Shown in pieces: positions 15,343 through 23,161 of a DNA stretch of 39,615 bases. Within the stretch, counting starts at the first letter, position 1. Every line of letters begins with the position of its first letter. The notes beneath the pieces were generated by a model, which was not told the origin of the DNA, did no database searches, and worked only from the letters and a program-made list of their open reading frames with translations. The translations under genes and the position numbers were made by a program. Source of the DNA: Mycolicibacterium pyrenivorans (GTDB taxonomy: Bacteria; Actinomycetota; Actinomycetes; Mycobacteriales; Mycobacteriaceae); NCBI RefSeq assembly GCF_025821625.1, contig NZ_JACKSH010000195.1, forward strand, positions 1 through 39,615, read 5' to 3'.

Positions 15343-16056
15343 TCAGAGCCGACCGACGGCGAAGGCAGCGCCCTCGTTGACCGCGCCGTTGACCGCGTAG
15401 AGCGCATGCGCGATGTTCGGCCCGCCGCCGGCGACGCCGGAACAGATCGAGTCACCGGCATCGCACAGTTGCAGCGTCTTCGGGGCGTACAGCGGTCCGA
15501 TGTTGATCGCGGGCGCACCGAACTGGCGCAGGAACTCCTCGGACGGGGTGGCGAAGAGCACGACTGCGGCGACCTTGTCGGCCACCGCGGGCGGCAGCGG
15601 CGCAGGCACCGACTCGACGGGCACACCCGGAGGCACCTCTGCAGAGGTCACGAAGCCGGACACAACGGCGCCCTGGGAGTAGCCGCCGAGCACCAATCGG
15701 GTGTCGGGGCAGTTGGCGGCCATCGCCTGGATGTGGTTGCCCTCGTCACGGATCCCGTCGACGACCGTCGAGGCGAACCCGATCCGGTCGGCGAAGTTGT
15801 CGCCGGCCGGGTAGTTCACCGCGTAGACGCCCACCGATCGGGGTGCGGCCTGCGCGCGCACCGCGTCGACGAAAGCCTGTCCGATGCCGCCGACGCCGGG
15901 AGGCTCGCCGGTGCCGCGCGCGAACACCACCTCGACGTCCGGGCAGGGCTGTGCCGCAACCGGCGGGGCAACCACACCGATGAACGCTGCCCACGCACCG
16001 AGGACGGCGGCCAGCGCCAACGGGTATCCGCCGCGAATCTTTCGTCGACCTGTCAT
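15343..16056 (-). CDS. Secreted cutinase-family esterase
   Basis: A 237-residue serine hydrolase of the cutinase family (mycobacterial Culp type), which cleaves ester bonds of lipids. A Sec signal peptide covers about residues 1-35 (basic MTGRRKIRGG, hydrophobic core, VAAQ). The nucleophile is Ser127 in GGYSQGA; Asp202 and His217 complete the triad, and Cys38/Cys116 and Cys198/Cys205 sit at the two conserved disulfide positions. ATG 16056 has AGAGGAG six bases upstream. A perfect SigF consensus promoter lies 52 bases upstream, so stress-dependent expression is likely. Substrate not predictable. Confidence 0.92.
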   Translation of the reverse strand: MTGRRKIRGGYPLALAAVLGAWAAFIGVVAPPVAAQPCPDVEVVFARGTGEPPGVGGIGQAFVDAVRAQAAPRSVGVYAVNYPAGDNFADRIGFASTVVDGIRDEGNHIQAMAANCPDTRLVLGGYSQGAVVSGFVTSAEVPPGVPVESVPAPLPPAVADKVAAVVLFATPSEEFLRQFGAPAINIGPLYAPKTLQLCDAGDSICSGVAGGGPNIAHALYAVNGAVNEGAAFAVGRL

Positions 16057-16107
16057 GAAGACTCCTCTTTCCGCAGGCGCACAACCTCCGACGGCGCCAG
16101 TCGAGCA

Positions 16108-16132
16108 ATACCCCGAAGTTCGCTGACCAAAC
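16108..16132 (-). promoter_or_regulatory. Consensus SigF promoter of the cutinase gene
   Basis: On the minus strand GTTT (16132-16129), exactly 15 bases, then GGGTAT (16113-16108): a perfect match to the mycobacterial SigF consensus. The transcript would start near 16100 and carry a leader of about 45 bases containing the cutinase ribosome site. Confidence 0.7.
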
Positions 16133-16172
16133 GGCCGCGCGCGTCGGGTCCCACTGTTGCGGGTACTGCCCG

Positions 16173-16940
16173 TCAAGGAGCGTGGATTTCGACGACCAGG
16201 GGACGATGATCGGAAAGTGGCGCAACCGGCGCGGTGACTCCGCGCCCGCGCAGGCCGGGGTGGTCGGTCAGGATGTGGTCGAGCTGGCGCTGCGGTGTCT
16301 CGGCGGGGAACGTCGCCGCGCTAGCCAGGGCGCGCATCCGCGACCATCTCGCCGCGGGCCCGGGGGGCAGGTTGAGGTCACCCATCAGCACATGGGGTCC
16401 GGGCAGTCCGCGCAGATCCTTGGACAACCGCCGCAGTTGACGCCGGTTCCACCCGGGCACGAAGGACAGATGCGTGTTCGCGACCGACAGCGGGCCGAAC
16501 GGGGTGTCCAGCTGCGCGATCACCGCAGCCCTGGGTTCCTCGTCGACGACCATCACCCGGTTGGGTCCGGGCAGGTACATGGGAAAGCGCGTCGGGATCC
16601 TGGGCAGCCGGACCACCTGCCAGCTCGTCGCGGGGAACCGGGACAACAACGCGATCCCGTAGGCGGCCGTGCCCGGCAGCTCCTCGCCGGTGGCCGCCAT
16701 CCAGGTGGCGCCCGGCGTGCCGGAGATGGCCGCGACGAATCGATGCGCGACCGCACCCATCGCCTCGGCCGCCACCGCGGTCAGGTCGGCGAACCCCGAC
16801 CGATCCTGCTCGAGGTCGACCTCCTGCAGCGCGAGCACATCGGGGTCGAGGTCACGCACACCCGCCCGCAACCGGTTGAGATCCACAGCGTCGTCTGCCA
16901 CGGTTCTGCCGTGCAGGATGTTGAACGTCGCGATGCGCAC
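16173..16940 (-). CDS. Endonuclease/exonuclease/phosphatase-fold protein
   Basis: A 255-residue EEP-superfamily protein. Metal and catalytic residues visible are Asn7 (TFNILHG), Glu40 (ALQEVD), the MGDLNLPPG motif and the C-terminal SDHRPLVVEI. The family includes nucleases and inositol or sphingolipid phosphodiesterases using Mg2+; there is no signal peptide, so a cytosolic role is likely. Start is GTG 16940. It is divergent from the nucleotidyltransferase gene with only 49 bases between the start codons. Confidence 0.88.
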   Translation of the reverse strand: MRIATFNILHGRTVADDAVDLNRLRAGVRDLDPDVLALQEVDLEQDRSGFADLTAVAAEAMGAVAHRFVAAISGTPGATWMAATGEELPGTAAYGIALLSRFPATSWQVVRLPRIPTRFPMYLPGPNRVMVVDEEPRAAVIAQLDTPFGPLSVANTHLSFVPGWNRRQLRRLSKDLRGLPGPHVLMGDLNLPPGPAARWSRMRALASAATFPAETPQRQLDHILTDHPGLRGRGVTAPVAPLSDHRPLVVEIHAP

Positions 16941-16989
16941 GCGTATCAGTTACCCACAGAAAGTGCCGCTGATAGCAAGGAGCGCGCCG

Positions 16990-17538
16990 ATGCTGCCCCG
17001 TGACGAACAGCTGCGCAGCGCGCTGAAGACCGCGGCCTCGGCTCTCAAGGAAGGCGGGCCGCGGTTCGCCCTGGCAGGCAGCTTCGCCCTCTGGGTGTTC
17101 GGCGCGCCGGAGCCGGTTCACGACGTCGACTTCGTGGTCGCCGAGGCCGACGCGGAGGCCGCCGCGACAACGCTGGCCGAGGCCGGCTTCGACATCGAGC
17201 GCACCCCGGAGGACTGGCTGTTCAAGGCGCACGTCGGCGAGGTGGTCGTCGACGTGCTGCACCGGGTCAACGGTGTGGCGGTGGACGCGGAAGCCCTGGC
17301 CGTGGCCGAAGACCACGACGTGTTGGCGATCAGGATCCCGGTACTGCCCCCGACGACGGTGTTGATCCAGAAGTTGCGTGCCCTCGGCGAGCATCACTGC
17401 GACTTCGCCTCGCTGCTGCCCGCGGTGCGGGCGGTGCGTGAGCGCGTCGACTGGGAGCAGGTGCGGGCCGCCACTGCCGACAGCGACTTCGCCGTCGCGT
17501 TTCTGGTGCTGGCCGACCGGCTGAGCATCACCGGCTGA
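16990..17538 (+). CDS. Nucleotidyltransferase-fold protein
   Basis: A 182-residue protein with a pol-beta-type nucleotidyltransferase core: GSFALWVFG (30-38) and the metal-binding DVD (45-47), with a third acidic residue likely in VVVDVLH. It resembles the minimal nucleotidyltransferases seen alone or in toxin-antitoxin pairs (MNT/AbiEii-like). No HEPN or AbiEi partner lies next to it, so a free-standing role is more likely. ATG 16990 has AAGGAG eight bases upstream. Confidence 0.75.
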   Translation: MLPRDEQLRSALKTAASALKEGGPRFALAGSFALWVFGAPEPVHDVDFVVAEADAEAAATTLAEAGFDIERTPEDWLFKAHVGEVVVDVLHRVNGVAVDAEALAVAEDHDVLAIRIPVLPPTTVLIQKLRALGEHHCDFASLLPAVRAVRERVDWEQVRAATADSDFAVAFLVLADRLSITG

Positions 17539-17624
17539 GGACCGGTGTCACCGCGGCGACAACCGGCATTTCCGGTGCGCACCCCGACCGCGGACTCTGC
17601 GCAGCCCTACAAGAGGCCGACGCT

Positions 17625-17762
17625 GTGGTGGGCGGCATCGACGTGGCCGGCCGTACCGTGACGGCCGCCACGCGGCAGGCGACTTGCGCCGGTGTCGACG
17701 GGGTGACCGGTCAGTGGTTACGCAGTTTGGCGACGAGCTTGGACTTCGTCAGACCCGAGTAG
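17625..17762 (+). other. Coding-like short frame, possibly a gene remnant
   Basis: From GTG 17625 (AGAGG eight bases upstream) the frame encodes 45 residues with almost every third base G or C, including VAGRTVTAATRQATCAGVDG. The frame stays open back to 17539 without a better start, and its 3' end overlaps the Rho-N gene antisense. Could be a small protein or the tail of a decayed gene; no family recognised. Confidence 0.3.
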
Positions 17763-17968
17763 CCGGAGATTCCGAGTTCCTTGGCGCGCTTCTTCAGATC
17801 CGCCACCGTCCAGTCGTCGTAGCTACCGGACTTTCCGCCCTTCTTGCCGACGGCTGATTTTCCCCGCGCCGCGGCAGCGTTGGCGATACGCGCCGCCTTC
17901 TCCTTCGAGTTGCCTTCCTTGCGCAGGTCCTCGTACAGCTTCTCGTTCTTGATCGAAGAATTGGGCAT
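17711..17968 (-). CDS. DUF7218/Rho-N (SAP-like) domain protein
   Basis: An 85-residue basic protein. Residues 1-38 (NEKLYEDLRKEGNSKEKAARIANA) match the short plasmid-stabilisation-like DUF7218 lead, and residues 51-85 (WTVADLKKRAKELGISGYSG then KSKLVAKLRNH) form a Rho termination factor N-terminal/SAP-type helix-extended-loop-helix, which binds nucleic acid. A Lys/Gly/Ser linker joins them. ATG 17968 has GGGAGG seven bases upstream. A GTTT-N16-GGGCAT element on the minus strand upstream is a weak SigF-like match. Confidence 0.85.
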   Translation of the reverse strand: MPNSSIKNEKLYEDLRKEGNSKEKAARIANAAAARGKSAVGKKGGKSGSYDDWTVADLKKRAKELGISGYSGLTKSKLVAKLRNH

Positions 17969-18094
17969 CGTCACACCTCCCGTGTACTCATAACGTGGGT
18001 TCGCAGAGAATGCCCGACCACCCGCGCACCGAAACGCGGCATGCTTACAGGACGGGGTCGTGGGGTACTGCCCCTCCGCGGAGAGGAGTGGAAA

Positions 18095-18751
18095 GTGCGT
18101 ACCGAGTTCCACCAGCAGCTGGATGCGCTCAACGCCGACCTCGCCCGCATGTGCGAGTTGGCGGGCGAAGCCATGCAGTGCGCGACGCTCGGCCTGCTCA
18201 CCGTCGACCTGGACGCCGCGGAGCGGGTCCTGACCGATCTGGATGCGCTGGCCCGCCTGCGCAAGAAGGTGGACTATACGGCGCTGACGGTGCTGGCGCG
18301 TCAAGCACCCGTGGCCAGCGACCTGCGGGTGGTGGTGGCGGCCGTCCACATCAGCTCCGACGCCGACCGGATGGGTGGGCTCGCCGCTCACGTCGCCCGG
18401 ATCGTCCGGCGGCGGCATCCCGCCCCGGTGTTGCCCGACGAGGTGGTCGGCCAGTTCGCCGAGATGGGCAGTCTCGCGGTCGATCTGGCCGACGACGCAG
18501 CCTCGGTGATCGTCGACGGAGATCCGGTGCGGGCGAGCCGGATTCGCGATGACGACGAAGCCATGAACGACATGCACCGCCGGTTGTTCGGCACGGTGAT
18601 GTCACCGCAGTGGAGCCACGGCGTTCCCGCCGCGATCGACCTCGTGCTGCTGGGCAGGTTCTACGAGCGGTTCGCCGATCACGCGGTGGCCATCGCCGCG
18701 CGGGTGTTGTTTCGCAGCACCGGCGACACCGCGCGCAATCTCGGGGCGTAA
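18095..18751 (+). CDS. phoU: PhoU-family phosphate regulation protein
   Basis: A 218-residue all-helical protein made of two PhoU three-helix repeats (about 5-95 and 110-205); E/DxxxD-type metal-binding motifs appear as DADRMGG and DHAVAIAARV. PhoU proteins dampen phosphate uptake through the Pst transporter and the sensor kinase; here no pst or kinase genes are adjacent, which is usual for mycobacterial phoU copies. GTG 18095 has GAGAGGAG seven bases upstream. GGGTAC at 18063-18068 preceded by GCTT at N16 is a weak SigF-like element. Converges on the alcohol dehydrogenase gene six bases apart. Confidence 0.88.
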   Translation: MRTEFHQQLDALNADLARMCELAGEAMQCATLGLLTVDLDAAERVLTDLDALARLRKKVDYTALTVLARQAPVASDLRVVVAAVHISSDADRMGGLAAHVARIVRRRHPAPVLPDEVVGQFAEMGSLAVDLADDAASVIVDGDPVRASRIRDDDEAMNDMHRRLFGTVMSPQWSHGVPAAIDLVLLGRFYERFADHAVAIAARVLFRSTGDTARNLGA

Positions 18752-18757
18752 GACGGC

Positions 18758-19939
18758 TCAGGGTTTGAGCACGACCTTCACCGCACCGTCCTGTTTCTTC
18801 TGGAAGATTTCGTAGGCGTGGGGCGCCTGATCGAGGCCGAGCGTGTGGGTTGCGAAGGTGTCCACGCCGAGCGGGTCCTCATCGGTCAGCAACGGCATGA
18901 TGTCGTCGACCCATCGCTTCACGTTGGCCTGCCCCATCCGCACCGTGACCTGCTTGTCGAACAGCGTCAGGAGGGGCATCGGGTCGGCCATCCCGCCGTA
19001 CACCCCGATCAGGGAGATCGTGCCGCCACGCCGGACGACGTCGATCGCCGAATACAGCGCGTCGAGACGATCCACACCAGCGGTCTGCATCATCTTTTTC
19101 GCTACAGCGTCGGGCAACAGGCCGGTGACCCGCTGCGCGATCTGTGCGACGCGCGACCCGTGCGCCTCCATTCCCACCGCGTCGATGACCGAGTCGGTGC
19201 CGCGGCCACCGGTGAGGTCTCGGATCGCGTCACCGACGGAGGTGTCCAGCGTGTCGAGGTTCACGGTTCGGATCCCGCGGGCACTGGCACGCGCCAGCCG
19301 CTCGGGCACCAGGTCCACGGCGATCACGTCGTAACCCAGATGCGTGGCGATGCGGGCCGCCATGTCGCCGATCGGCCCGAGGCCGAGCACGGTCACCGAT
19401 CCGCCGTCGGGGATGTCGGCGTACACGACCGACTGCCACGCCGTCGGCAGCACGTCGGACAGGTAGACGAACCTCGAGTCCGGCGGCCCCAGCGGGACCT
19501 TGATGTGGGTGAACTGCGCCTGCGGCACGCGCAGCAGTTCCGCCTGGCCGCCGGGCACCGACCCGTACAGCTCGGAGAAGCCGAAGAGCGCCGCCCCCAT
19601 CCCCTGGTCGCGCACCTGGGTCGTCTCACACTGTGTGTACAGCTGCTTGTCACACATGAAGCAACTGCCGCAAGAGATTTGGAACGGGATGACCACGCGG
19701 TCGCCGACGGCCAGGTCACCCACTCCGGTGCCGACCTCGCGCACGATCCCCATCGGCTCGTGCCCGAGGATGTCGCCTTCGTTCATGAAAGGGCCCAGCA
19801 CCTCGTACAGGTGCAGGTCGGATCCGCAGATATTGGTCGAGGTGACCTCGATGATCGCGTCGGTGGGTTCCTCGATCTTCGGGTCGGGCACCGTCTCGAC
19901 GCGCACATCGCGCCTACCGTGCCAAGTCACTGCCTTCAT
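18758..19939 (-). CDS. Zinc-dependent alcohol dehydrogenase (MDR family)
   Basis: A 393-residue medium-chain dehydrogenase. Catalytic zinc ligands Cys38 (NICGSD) and His60-Glu61 (GHE) and the four structural-zinc cysteines 90, 93, 96 and 104 are present; the NAD site is GLGPIG (186-191). The insert around residues 110-135 and 255-280 is typical of the formaldehyde-dehydrogenase-like subgroup, so an aldehyde or formaldehyde-adduct substrate is possible. ATG 19939 has GGGAGG six bases upstream. Divergent from udgX, with a palindrome between them. Confidence 0.9.
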   Translation of the reverse strand: MKAVTWHGRRDVRVETVPDPKIEEPTDAIIEVTSTNICGSDLHLYEVLGPFMNEGDILGHEPMGIVREVGTGVGDLAVGDRVVIPFQISCGSCFMCDKQLYTQCETTQVRDQGMGAALFGFSELYGSVPGGQAELLRVPQAQFTHIKVPLGPPDSRFVYLSDVLPTAWQSVVYADIPDGGSVTVLGLGPIGDMAARIATHLGYDVIAVDLVPERLARASARGIRTVNLDTLDTSVGDAIRDLTGGRGTDSVIDAVGMEAHGSRVAQIAQRVTGLLPDAVAKKMMQTAGVDRLDALYSAIDVVRRGGTISLIGVYGGMADPMPLLTLFDKQVTVRMGQANVKRWVDDIMPLLTDEDPLGVDTFATHTLGLDQAPHAYEIFQKKQDGAVKVVLKP

Positions 19940-20006
19940 TGGGTCCTCCCGGCAAGTCAGCGCCGTGGATCAGCGCTTCAGTGCGTTCGACTACCCGCGG
20001 TCGCGG

Positions 20007-20031
20007 CGGCCAAACCCCGGAGGTTTGGCCG
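20007..20031. promoter_or_regulatory. 25-bp palindrome in the adh-udgX promoter region
   Basis: CGGCCAAACC (20007-20016) and GGTTTGGCCG (20022-20031) are perfect 10-base inverted arms with a 5-base spacer. The right arm contains the GTTT -35 of the SigF-like element before udgX, so a protein bound here could block that promoter. It does not fit the mycobacterial LexA box (TCGAAC-N4-GTTCGA). Confidence 0.6.
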
Positions 20032-20047
20032 GCGCCGGCGGGGGAAA
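20023..20047 (+). promoter_or_regulatory. SigF-like promoter before udgX
   Basis: GTTT (20023-20026), 15 bases, GGGAAA (20042-20047), one base off GGGTAN. ATG 20058 lies 11 bases after the -10, so a near-leaderless transcript is expected. Confidence 0.35.
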
Positions 20048-20057
20048 TTCGCCGGGA

Positions 20058-20723
20058 ATGACCGGAGCCCAGGAGTTCGTCCCCGAGACGCGCAGGCTCG
20101 GCACGTTGGCCGACGCCGCGCAGCGCTGTCAGGGATGCGACCTCTACCGAGATGCGACGCAGGTGGTGTTCGGCACCGGGCCCACGGCGGCGCGGATTGC
20201 GTTGGTCGGTGAGCAGCCTGGTGACCGGGAGGATATCGCGGGGCGGCCGTTCGTCGGTCCGGCCGGACGGCTGTTGGACAAGGCGTTGGAGTCAGCGGCG
20301 GTCGACCGGGGCACCGTTTACCTGACGAACGCCGTCAAACATTTCAAGTTCACCCGCGAGGGCGCCGGCAAACGCCGAATCCACAAGACTCCCAGCCGAA
20401 CCGAGGTGGTCTCCTGCCGACCGTGGTTGCTCGCCGAGCTCGACGCCGTTCGCCCCGAGGTCGTCGTCCTGCTCGGAGCGACCGCCGCAAAGTCACTGAT
20501 GGGCAACGGCTTCCGGCTCACTGCCCACCGCGGTGAGGTTCTCGAGCTCCCGGACGACAGCGGTCTGGCGCGGCTTCGCGCCCGCCCCCTGGTCGTCGCC
20601 ACCGCCCATCCCTCGGCGGTGCTGCGTGGGCCGGCCGATCGGCGGGAGGCGGCGTTCGCCGCCCTCGTCTCCGATCTGCGCTGCGCAGCTCAGGCCCTCG
20701 ACATCCAAGCCACCCGGGTGTAG
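20058..20723 (+). CDS. udgX: UdgX family uracil-DNA glycosylase/DNA-crosslinking protein
   Basis: A 221-residue iron-sulfur uracil-DNA glycosylase. Motif A GEQPGDREDIAGRPFVGPAG (51-70) and the UdgX-specific loop KRRIHK (105-110) are present. In M. smegmatis UdgX the histidine of this loop, His109, forms a covalent bond with the abasic sugar after uracil removal; with the start at ATG 20058 the histidine here is also residue 109, which supports the start. Cys24 and Cys27 (CQGC) with later cysteines (120 and one near the C-terminus) would hold the [4Fe-4S] cluster. Motif for the other catalytic side is ATAHPSAVLRG. An isochorismatase-fold gene follows after 16 bases. Confidence 0.93.
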   Translation: MTGAQEFVPETRRLGTLADAAQRCQGCDLYRDATQVVFGTGPTAARIALVGEQPGDREDIAGRPFVGPAGRLLDKALESAAVDRGTVYLTNAVKHFKFTREGAGKRRIHKTPSRTEVVSCRPWLLAELDAVRPEVVVLLGATAAKSLMGNGFRLTAHRGEVLELPDDSGLARLRARPLVVATAHPSAVLRGPADRREAAFAALVSDLRCAAQALDIQATRV

Positions 20724-20739
20724 GAGGTACCTTTTCGCC

Positions 20740-21279
20740 ATGGCAGACACCGCTTTTCTCGTCGTCGACATGATGAACGCCTACCGGCACCCCGACGCGG
20801 ACAAGTTGATACCCAACGTCGCCGAGATCATCGACCCGCTCGGCAGGCTCGTCGCGCAAGCGCGTGAGCGCGACGACGTCGACCTCATCTACGTCAACGA
20901 CAACTACGGGGATTTCACGGCGCAGCCCAGCGATATCGTGCAGAGCGCGCTGGACGGAGAGCGGCCCGATCTGGTCAAACCGCTGGCGCCGACCCCGTCC
21001 TGCCGCTTCTTGACCAAGGTCCGACACAGCGCGTTCTACGCGACACCGCTGGACTACCTGCTGGGCAGGCTGGAGATCCAGAATGTGGTTCTCACCGGGC
21101 AGGTCACCGAGCAGTGCATCCTCTACACCGCGCTGGACGCCTACATCCGGCACTTCGACGTCATCGTCCCCCGGGATGCGGTGGCGCACATCGATGCCGA
21201 GCTGGGCGAGGCGGCGCTGCGGATGATGGAGAGCAACATGGGCGCCCGCCTCGTGGATGCCGCGAGTTGCCTGAAATGA
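20740..21279 (+). CDS. Isochorismatase-family cysteine hydrolase
   Basis: A 179-residue hydrolase with the family triad Asp10 (VVDMMNAY), Lys93 (LTKVRHSAF) and Cys126 (GQVTEQCILYTA). Such proteins hydrolyse amides or vinyl ethers (nicotinamidase, N-carbamoylsarcosine amidase, isochorismatase); the substrate is not evident. AGGAGG lies 12 bases before ATG 20740, a little far. Sixteen bases after udgX, so probably co-transcribed; no functional link known to me. Confidence 0.9.
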   Translation: MADTAFLVVDMMNAYRHPDADKLIPNVAEIIDPLGRLVAQARERDDVDLIYVNDNYGDFTAQPSDIVQSALDGERPDLVKPLAPTPSCRFLTKVRHSAFYATPLDYLLGRLEIQNVVLTGQVTEQCILYTALDAYIRHFDVIVPRDAVAHIDAELGEAALRMMESNMGARLVDAASCLK

Positions 21280-21300
21280 CGGCGGCACACGTGGCGCTGC

Positions 21301-21594
21301 TCAGCGGCGGCGCCACCACCACAGCAACCCGATAGCGGCAACCACCGCCACCACGACACCTGCGGGCACAGCAGGATTCGACTTCGCGCTCTCGGTTGCC
21401 GTGTGCGCCCGCTGGACAACAGCCTCCTTGGTTTCGGCGGCTTTGTCGTGCGCGCGTGTCTTGACGTCCAACTTGTCGGACAACGCCCCGACGGTCTCAC
21501 CGAGTTCGGCGCGGGTCTTCTCGATGTCCGCCTGCAGTTCGTCGATGTCCGCGTCGGGTCCCGGCTCCGGGGGCAGACTGTCAGCGCTGGCCAT
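21301..21594 (-). CDS. DUF3618 membrane-anchored protein
   Basis: A 97-residue protein with an acidic N-terminus, a helical DUF3618 segment (DIEKTRAELGETVGALSDKL) and one C-terminal membrane helix (about 75-92) closed by RRR, so a tail-anchored topology. AAGGAGG lies six bases before ATG 21594. Overlaps the holin-like gene by 14 bases; the two are commonly paired in actinobacteria as envelope-stress proteins. Confidence 0.87.
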   Translation of the reverse strand: MASADSLPPEPGPDADIDELQADIEKTRAELGETVGALSDKLDVKTRAHDKAAETKEAVVQRAHTATESAKSNPAVPAGVVVAVVAAIGLLWWWRRR

Positions 21595-21988
21595 GGCGGG
21601 CCTCCTTGATCTCCTCGAGGTCGAGCTTGACGCTGTCGACCGACTCTGCGGTCGGCGGGGATACCTGTTCGACCTGTTTGCGGCTGATCAACGCCGCCAC
21701 CCCGGCGCCGGCGAACAGCACGACGGCGACGATCAGCGCGGCGGCCCAGACCGGCAGGACCAGTGAAAGCGCCGCAACGGCCGCGGCGATCACCGACATC
21801 AGACCGAGCACCGCGAGCAGTCCGGCGACGCTGATCAGTCCCGCGCCGATGCCGGCATGGCGGACCGACCTCTGGAATTCCTTCTGGGCCAGTTTCAGTT
21901 CGTCGCGCACCAACCGCGAGGTCTGCTCCGAGAGCTGACCCAGAAGCTGGGGAAGCGACGCTTCACTGGTGGGCGGTTGAGTGGTCAT
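21581..21988 (-). CDS. Phage-holin-like (PF07332 type) membrane protein
   Basis: A 135-residue protein: soluble N-terminal helix (SLPQLLGQLSEQTSRLVRDEL), two membrane helices (about 47-73 and 79-103) and a charged tail. This matches the actinobacterial holin superfamily III/YqjE-like family, a chromosomal envelope protein rather than a phage lysis gene, since no other phage genes are near. Upstream gene of the DUF3618 pair. A GTTT-N16-GGGCAC element upstream is a weak SigF-like match. Confidence 0.83.
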   Translation of the reverse strand: MTTQPPTSEASLPQLLGQLSEQTSRLVRDELKLAQKEFQRSVRHAGIGAGLISVAGLLAVLGLMSVIAAAVAALSLVLPVWAAALIVAVVLFAGAGVAALISRKQVEQVSPPTAESVDSVKLDLEEIKEARHGQR

Positions 21989-22068
21989 GACGCGACCTTC
22001 CTGCGCTGCTCAAGTTTGTCCTGCGCTAACAACGCAGTGCCCCACAGCGCGCCCGGCGAAACCTGCTC

Positions 22069-23085
22069 TCAGCTCTTGGCGACCTTGCGGATCAACGTTC
22101 GGGTCGCTTTCTCCAGAATCGCCTGGGCGTTGTCGGGTTTGCGGGTGCGTGCGGCGCGGCGCACCGCGGCGTCGATGGTCAGCCCCTGCTCGTAACCCCT
22201 GACCACCCTGGGGTCGACGTAGGAGCCACGCGCGACGGCCGGCGTGTTGCCCAGGCCCTCCGCCACCTCTTTCATCACCGCGGACTCGACGCGCTTGACC
22301 ACCTTCTCCGTGACCGGCGGGTCGGCGTCGACGAATGCTTCCGCGGCGAGCACCGTGCCGTGCCAGGTGCGCAGATCCTTGACGCTGTACTCGTCGCCGA
22401 CCAGTTCCTTGAACCGTGCGTTCAGGTCGTCGGCGCGGATGTCCACCCACCCGGAAGCTGTTCGGCACACCAGGAGTCGCTCGGTGCGGTCGGTACGGCG
22501 AAGTAGCGACCGAACCGCGCGCACCACCCTTGTGTCCTCCACCTCCAGGGTCCTGCGCACACCGCTCTTGGCCGGATAGTCGAACAGCACCGACCCGTTG
22601 CGCAGGGTCACGTGCTCGCACTGCAAGGTCGCCAGGCCGTAGGACTCGTTCTCCTCGGCGTACTGCTCGCCTCCGGCGCGGAAGTAGCCCCGGTCGAGCA
22701 GATGCAGCGCCAGCGCCAGCACCCGATCCCGCCGCAGACCCCGGCCGGCGAGGTCTTCGGCGATCCGGCTGCGCCACTCCGGCAGCTGCAGCGACAGGTC
22801 GAGCACGCGATCGAACTTCTCCTCGGCGCGTTCCTCATGCCACGCCTGGTGATACAGGTACTGGCGCCGTCCCGCGACGTCGGTGCCGACGGCCTGGATG
22901 TGGCCGTTGGGATGCGGGCTGATCCAGACCTTTCTCCACGCGGGTGGAATGACCAGGTCCTTGATTCGCTGCAGCGTTTTCTCATCGGTCAGCAACTCGC
23001 CGTCGACGTCGTAGTACGCGAAACCTTTACCCCTGCGCATCCGCGTGATGCCGGGCCTGTCTAGTGCACTGCGCCGCAACCGCAC
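22069..23085 (-). CDS. DNA topoisomerase IB
   Basis: A 338-residue poxvirus-type topoisomerase IB, which relaxes supercoils through a 3'-phosphotyrosyl link without ATP. The N-terminal DNA-binding part (1-90, IPPAWRKVWISPHPNGHIQAVG in pieces) and catalytic part are complete: RxxH-like KDLRTWHGT (Arg239, His242), an upstream catalytic Arg and Lys in the 130-170 region, and the nucleophile Tyr289 in ARGSYVDPRV. GTG 23085 is the start. Monocistronic, 80 bases upstream of the holin-like gene. Confidence 0.92.
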   Translation of the reverse strand: MRLRRSALDRPGITRMRRGKGFAYYDVDGELLTDEKTLQRIKDLVIPPAWRKVWISPHPNGHIQAVGTDVAGRRQYLYHQAWHEERAEEKFDRVLDLSLQLPEWRSRIAEDLAGRGLRRDRVLALALHLLDRGYFRAGGEQYAEENESYGLATLQCEHVTLRNGSVLFDYPAKSGVRRTLEVEDTRVVRAVRSLLRRTDRTERLLVCRTASGWVDIRADDLNARFKELVGDEYSVKDLRTWHGTVLAAEAFVDADPPVTEKVVKRVESAVMKEVAEGLGNTPAVARGSYVDPRVVRGYEQGLTIDAAVRRAARTRKPDNAQAILEKATRTLIRKVAKS

Positions 23086-23161
23086 GCCGCCTCCGGGTTT
23101 CGCTGGACACCGCTTGTGGCGCCGGGATTACCCGCAGGAATCCGCGGTTACACTTCTCGTC

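Noticed and set aside
16990..17538. Nucleotidyltransferase as half of a toxin-antitoxin or abortive-infection system
   Set aside because: No partner gene (HEPN, AbiEi or antitoxin) is adjacent; the neighbour is an EEP-fold protein on the other strand.
20007..20031. LexA/SOS box before udgX
   Set aside because: The palindrome does not fit TCGAAC-N4-GTTCGA, so SOS control cannot be claimed.
18818..20212. A 464-residue plus-strand frame across the alcohol dehydrogenase
   Set aside because: Antisense shadow of the zinc dehydrogenase running into the udgX region; the dehydrogenase and udgX motifs are in the other frames.
21581..21988. Holin-like gene as a sign of prophage
   Set aside because: This is a chromosomal actinobacterial membrane family paired with DUF3618; no integrase, capsid, lysin or att-like repeats are near.
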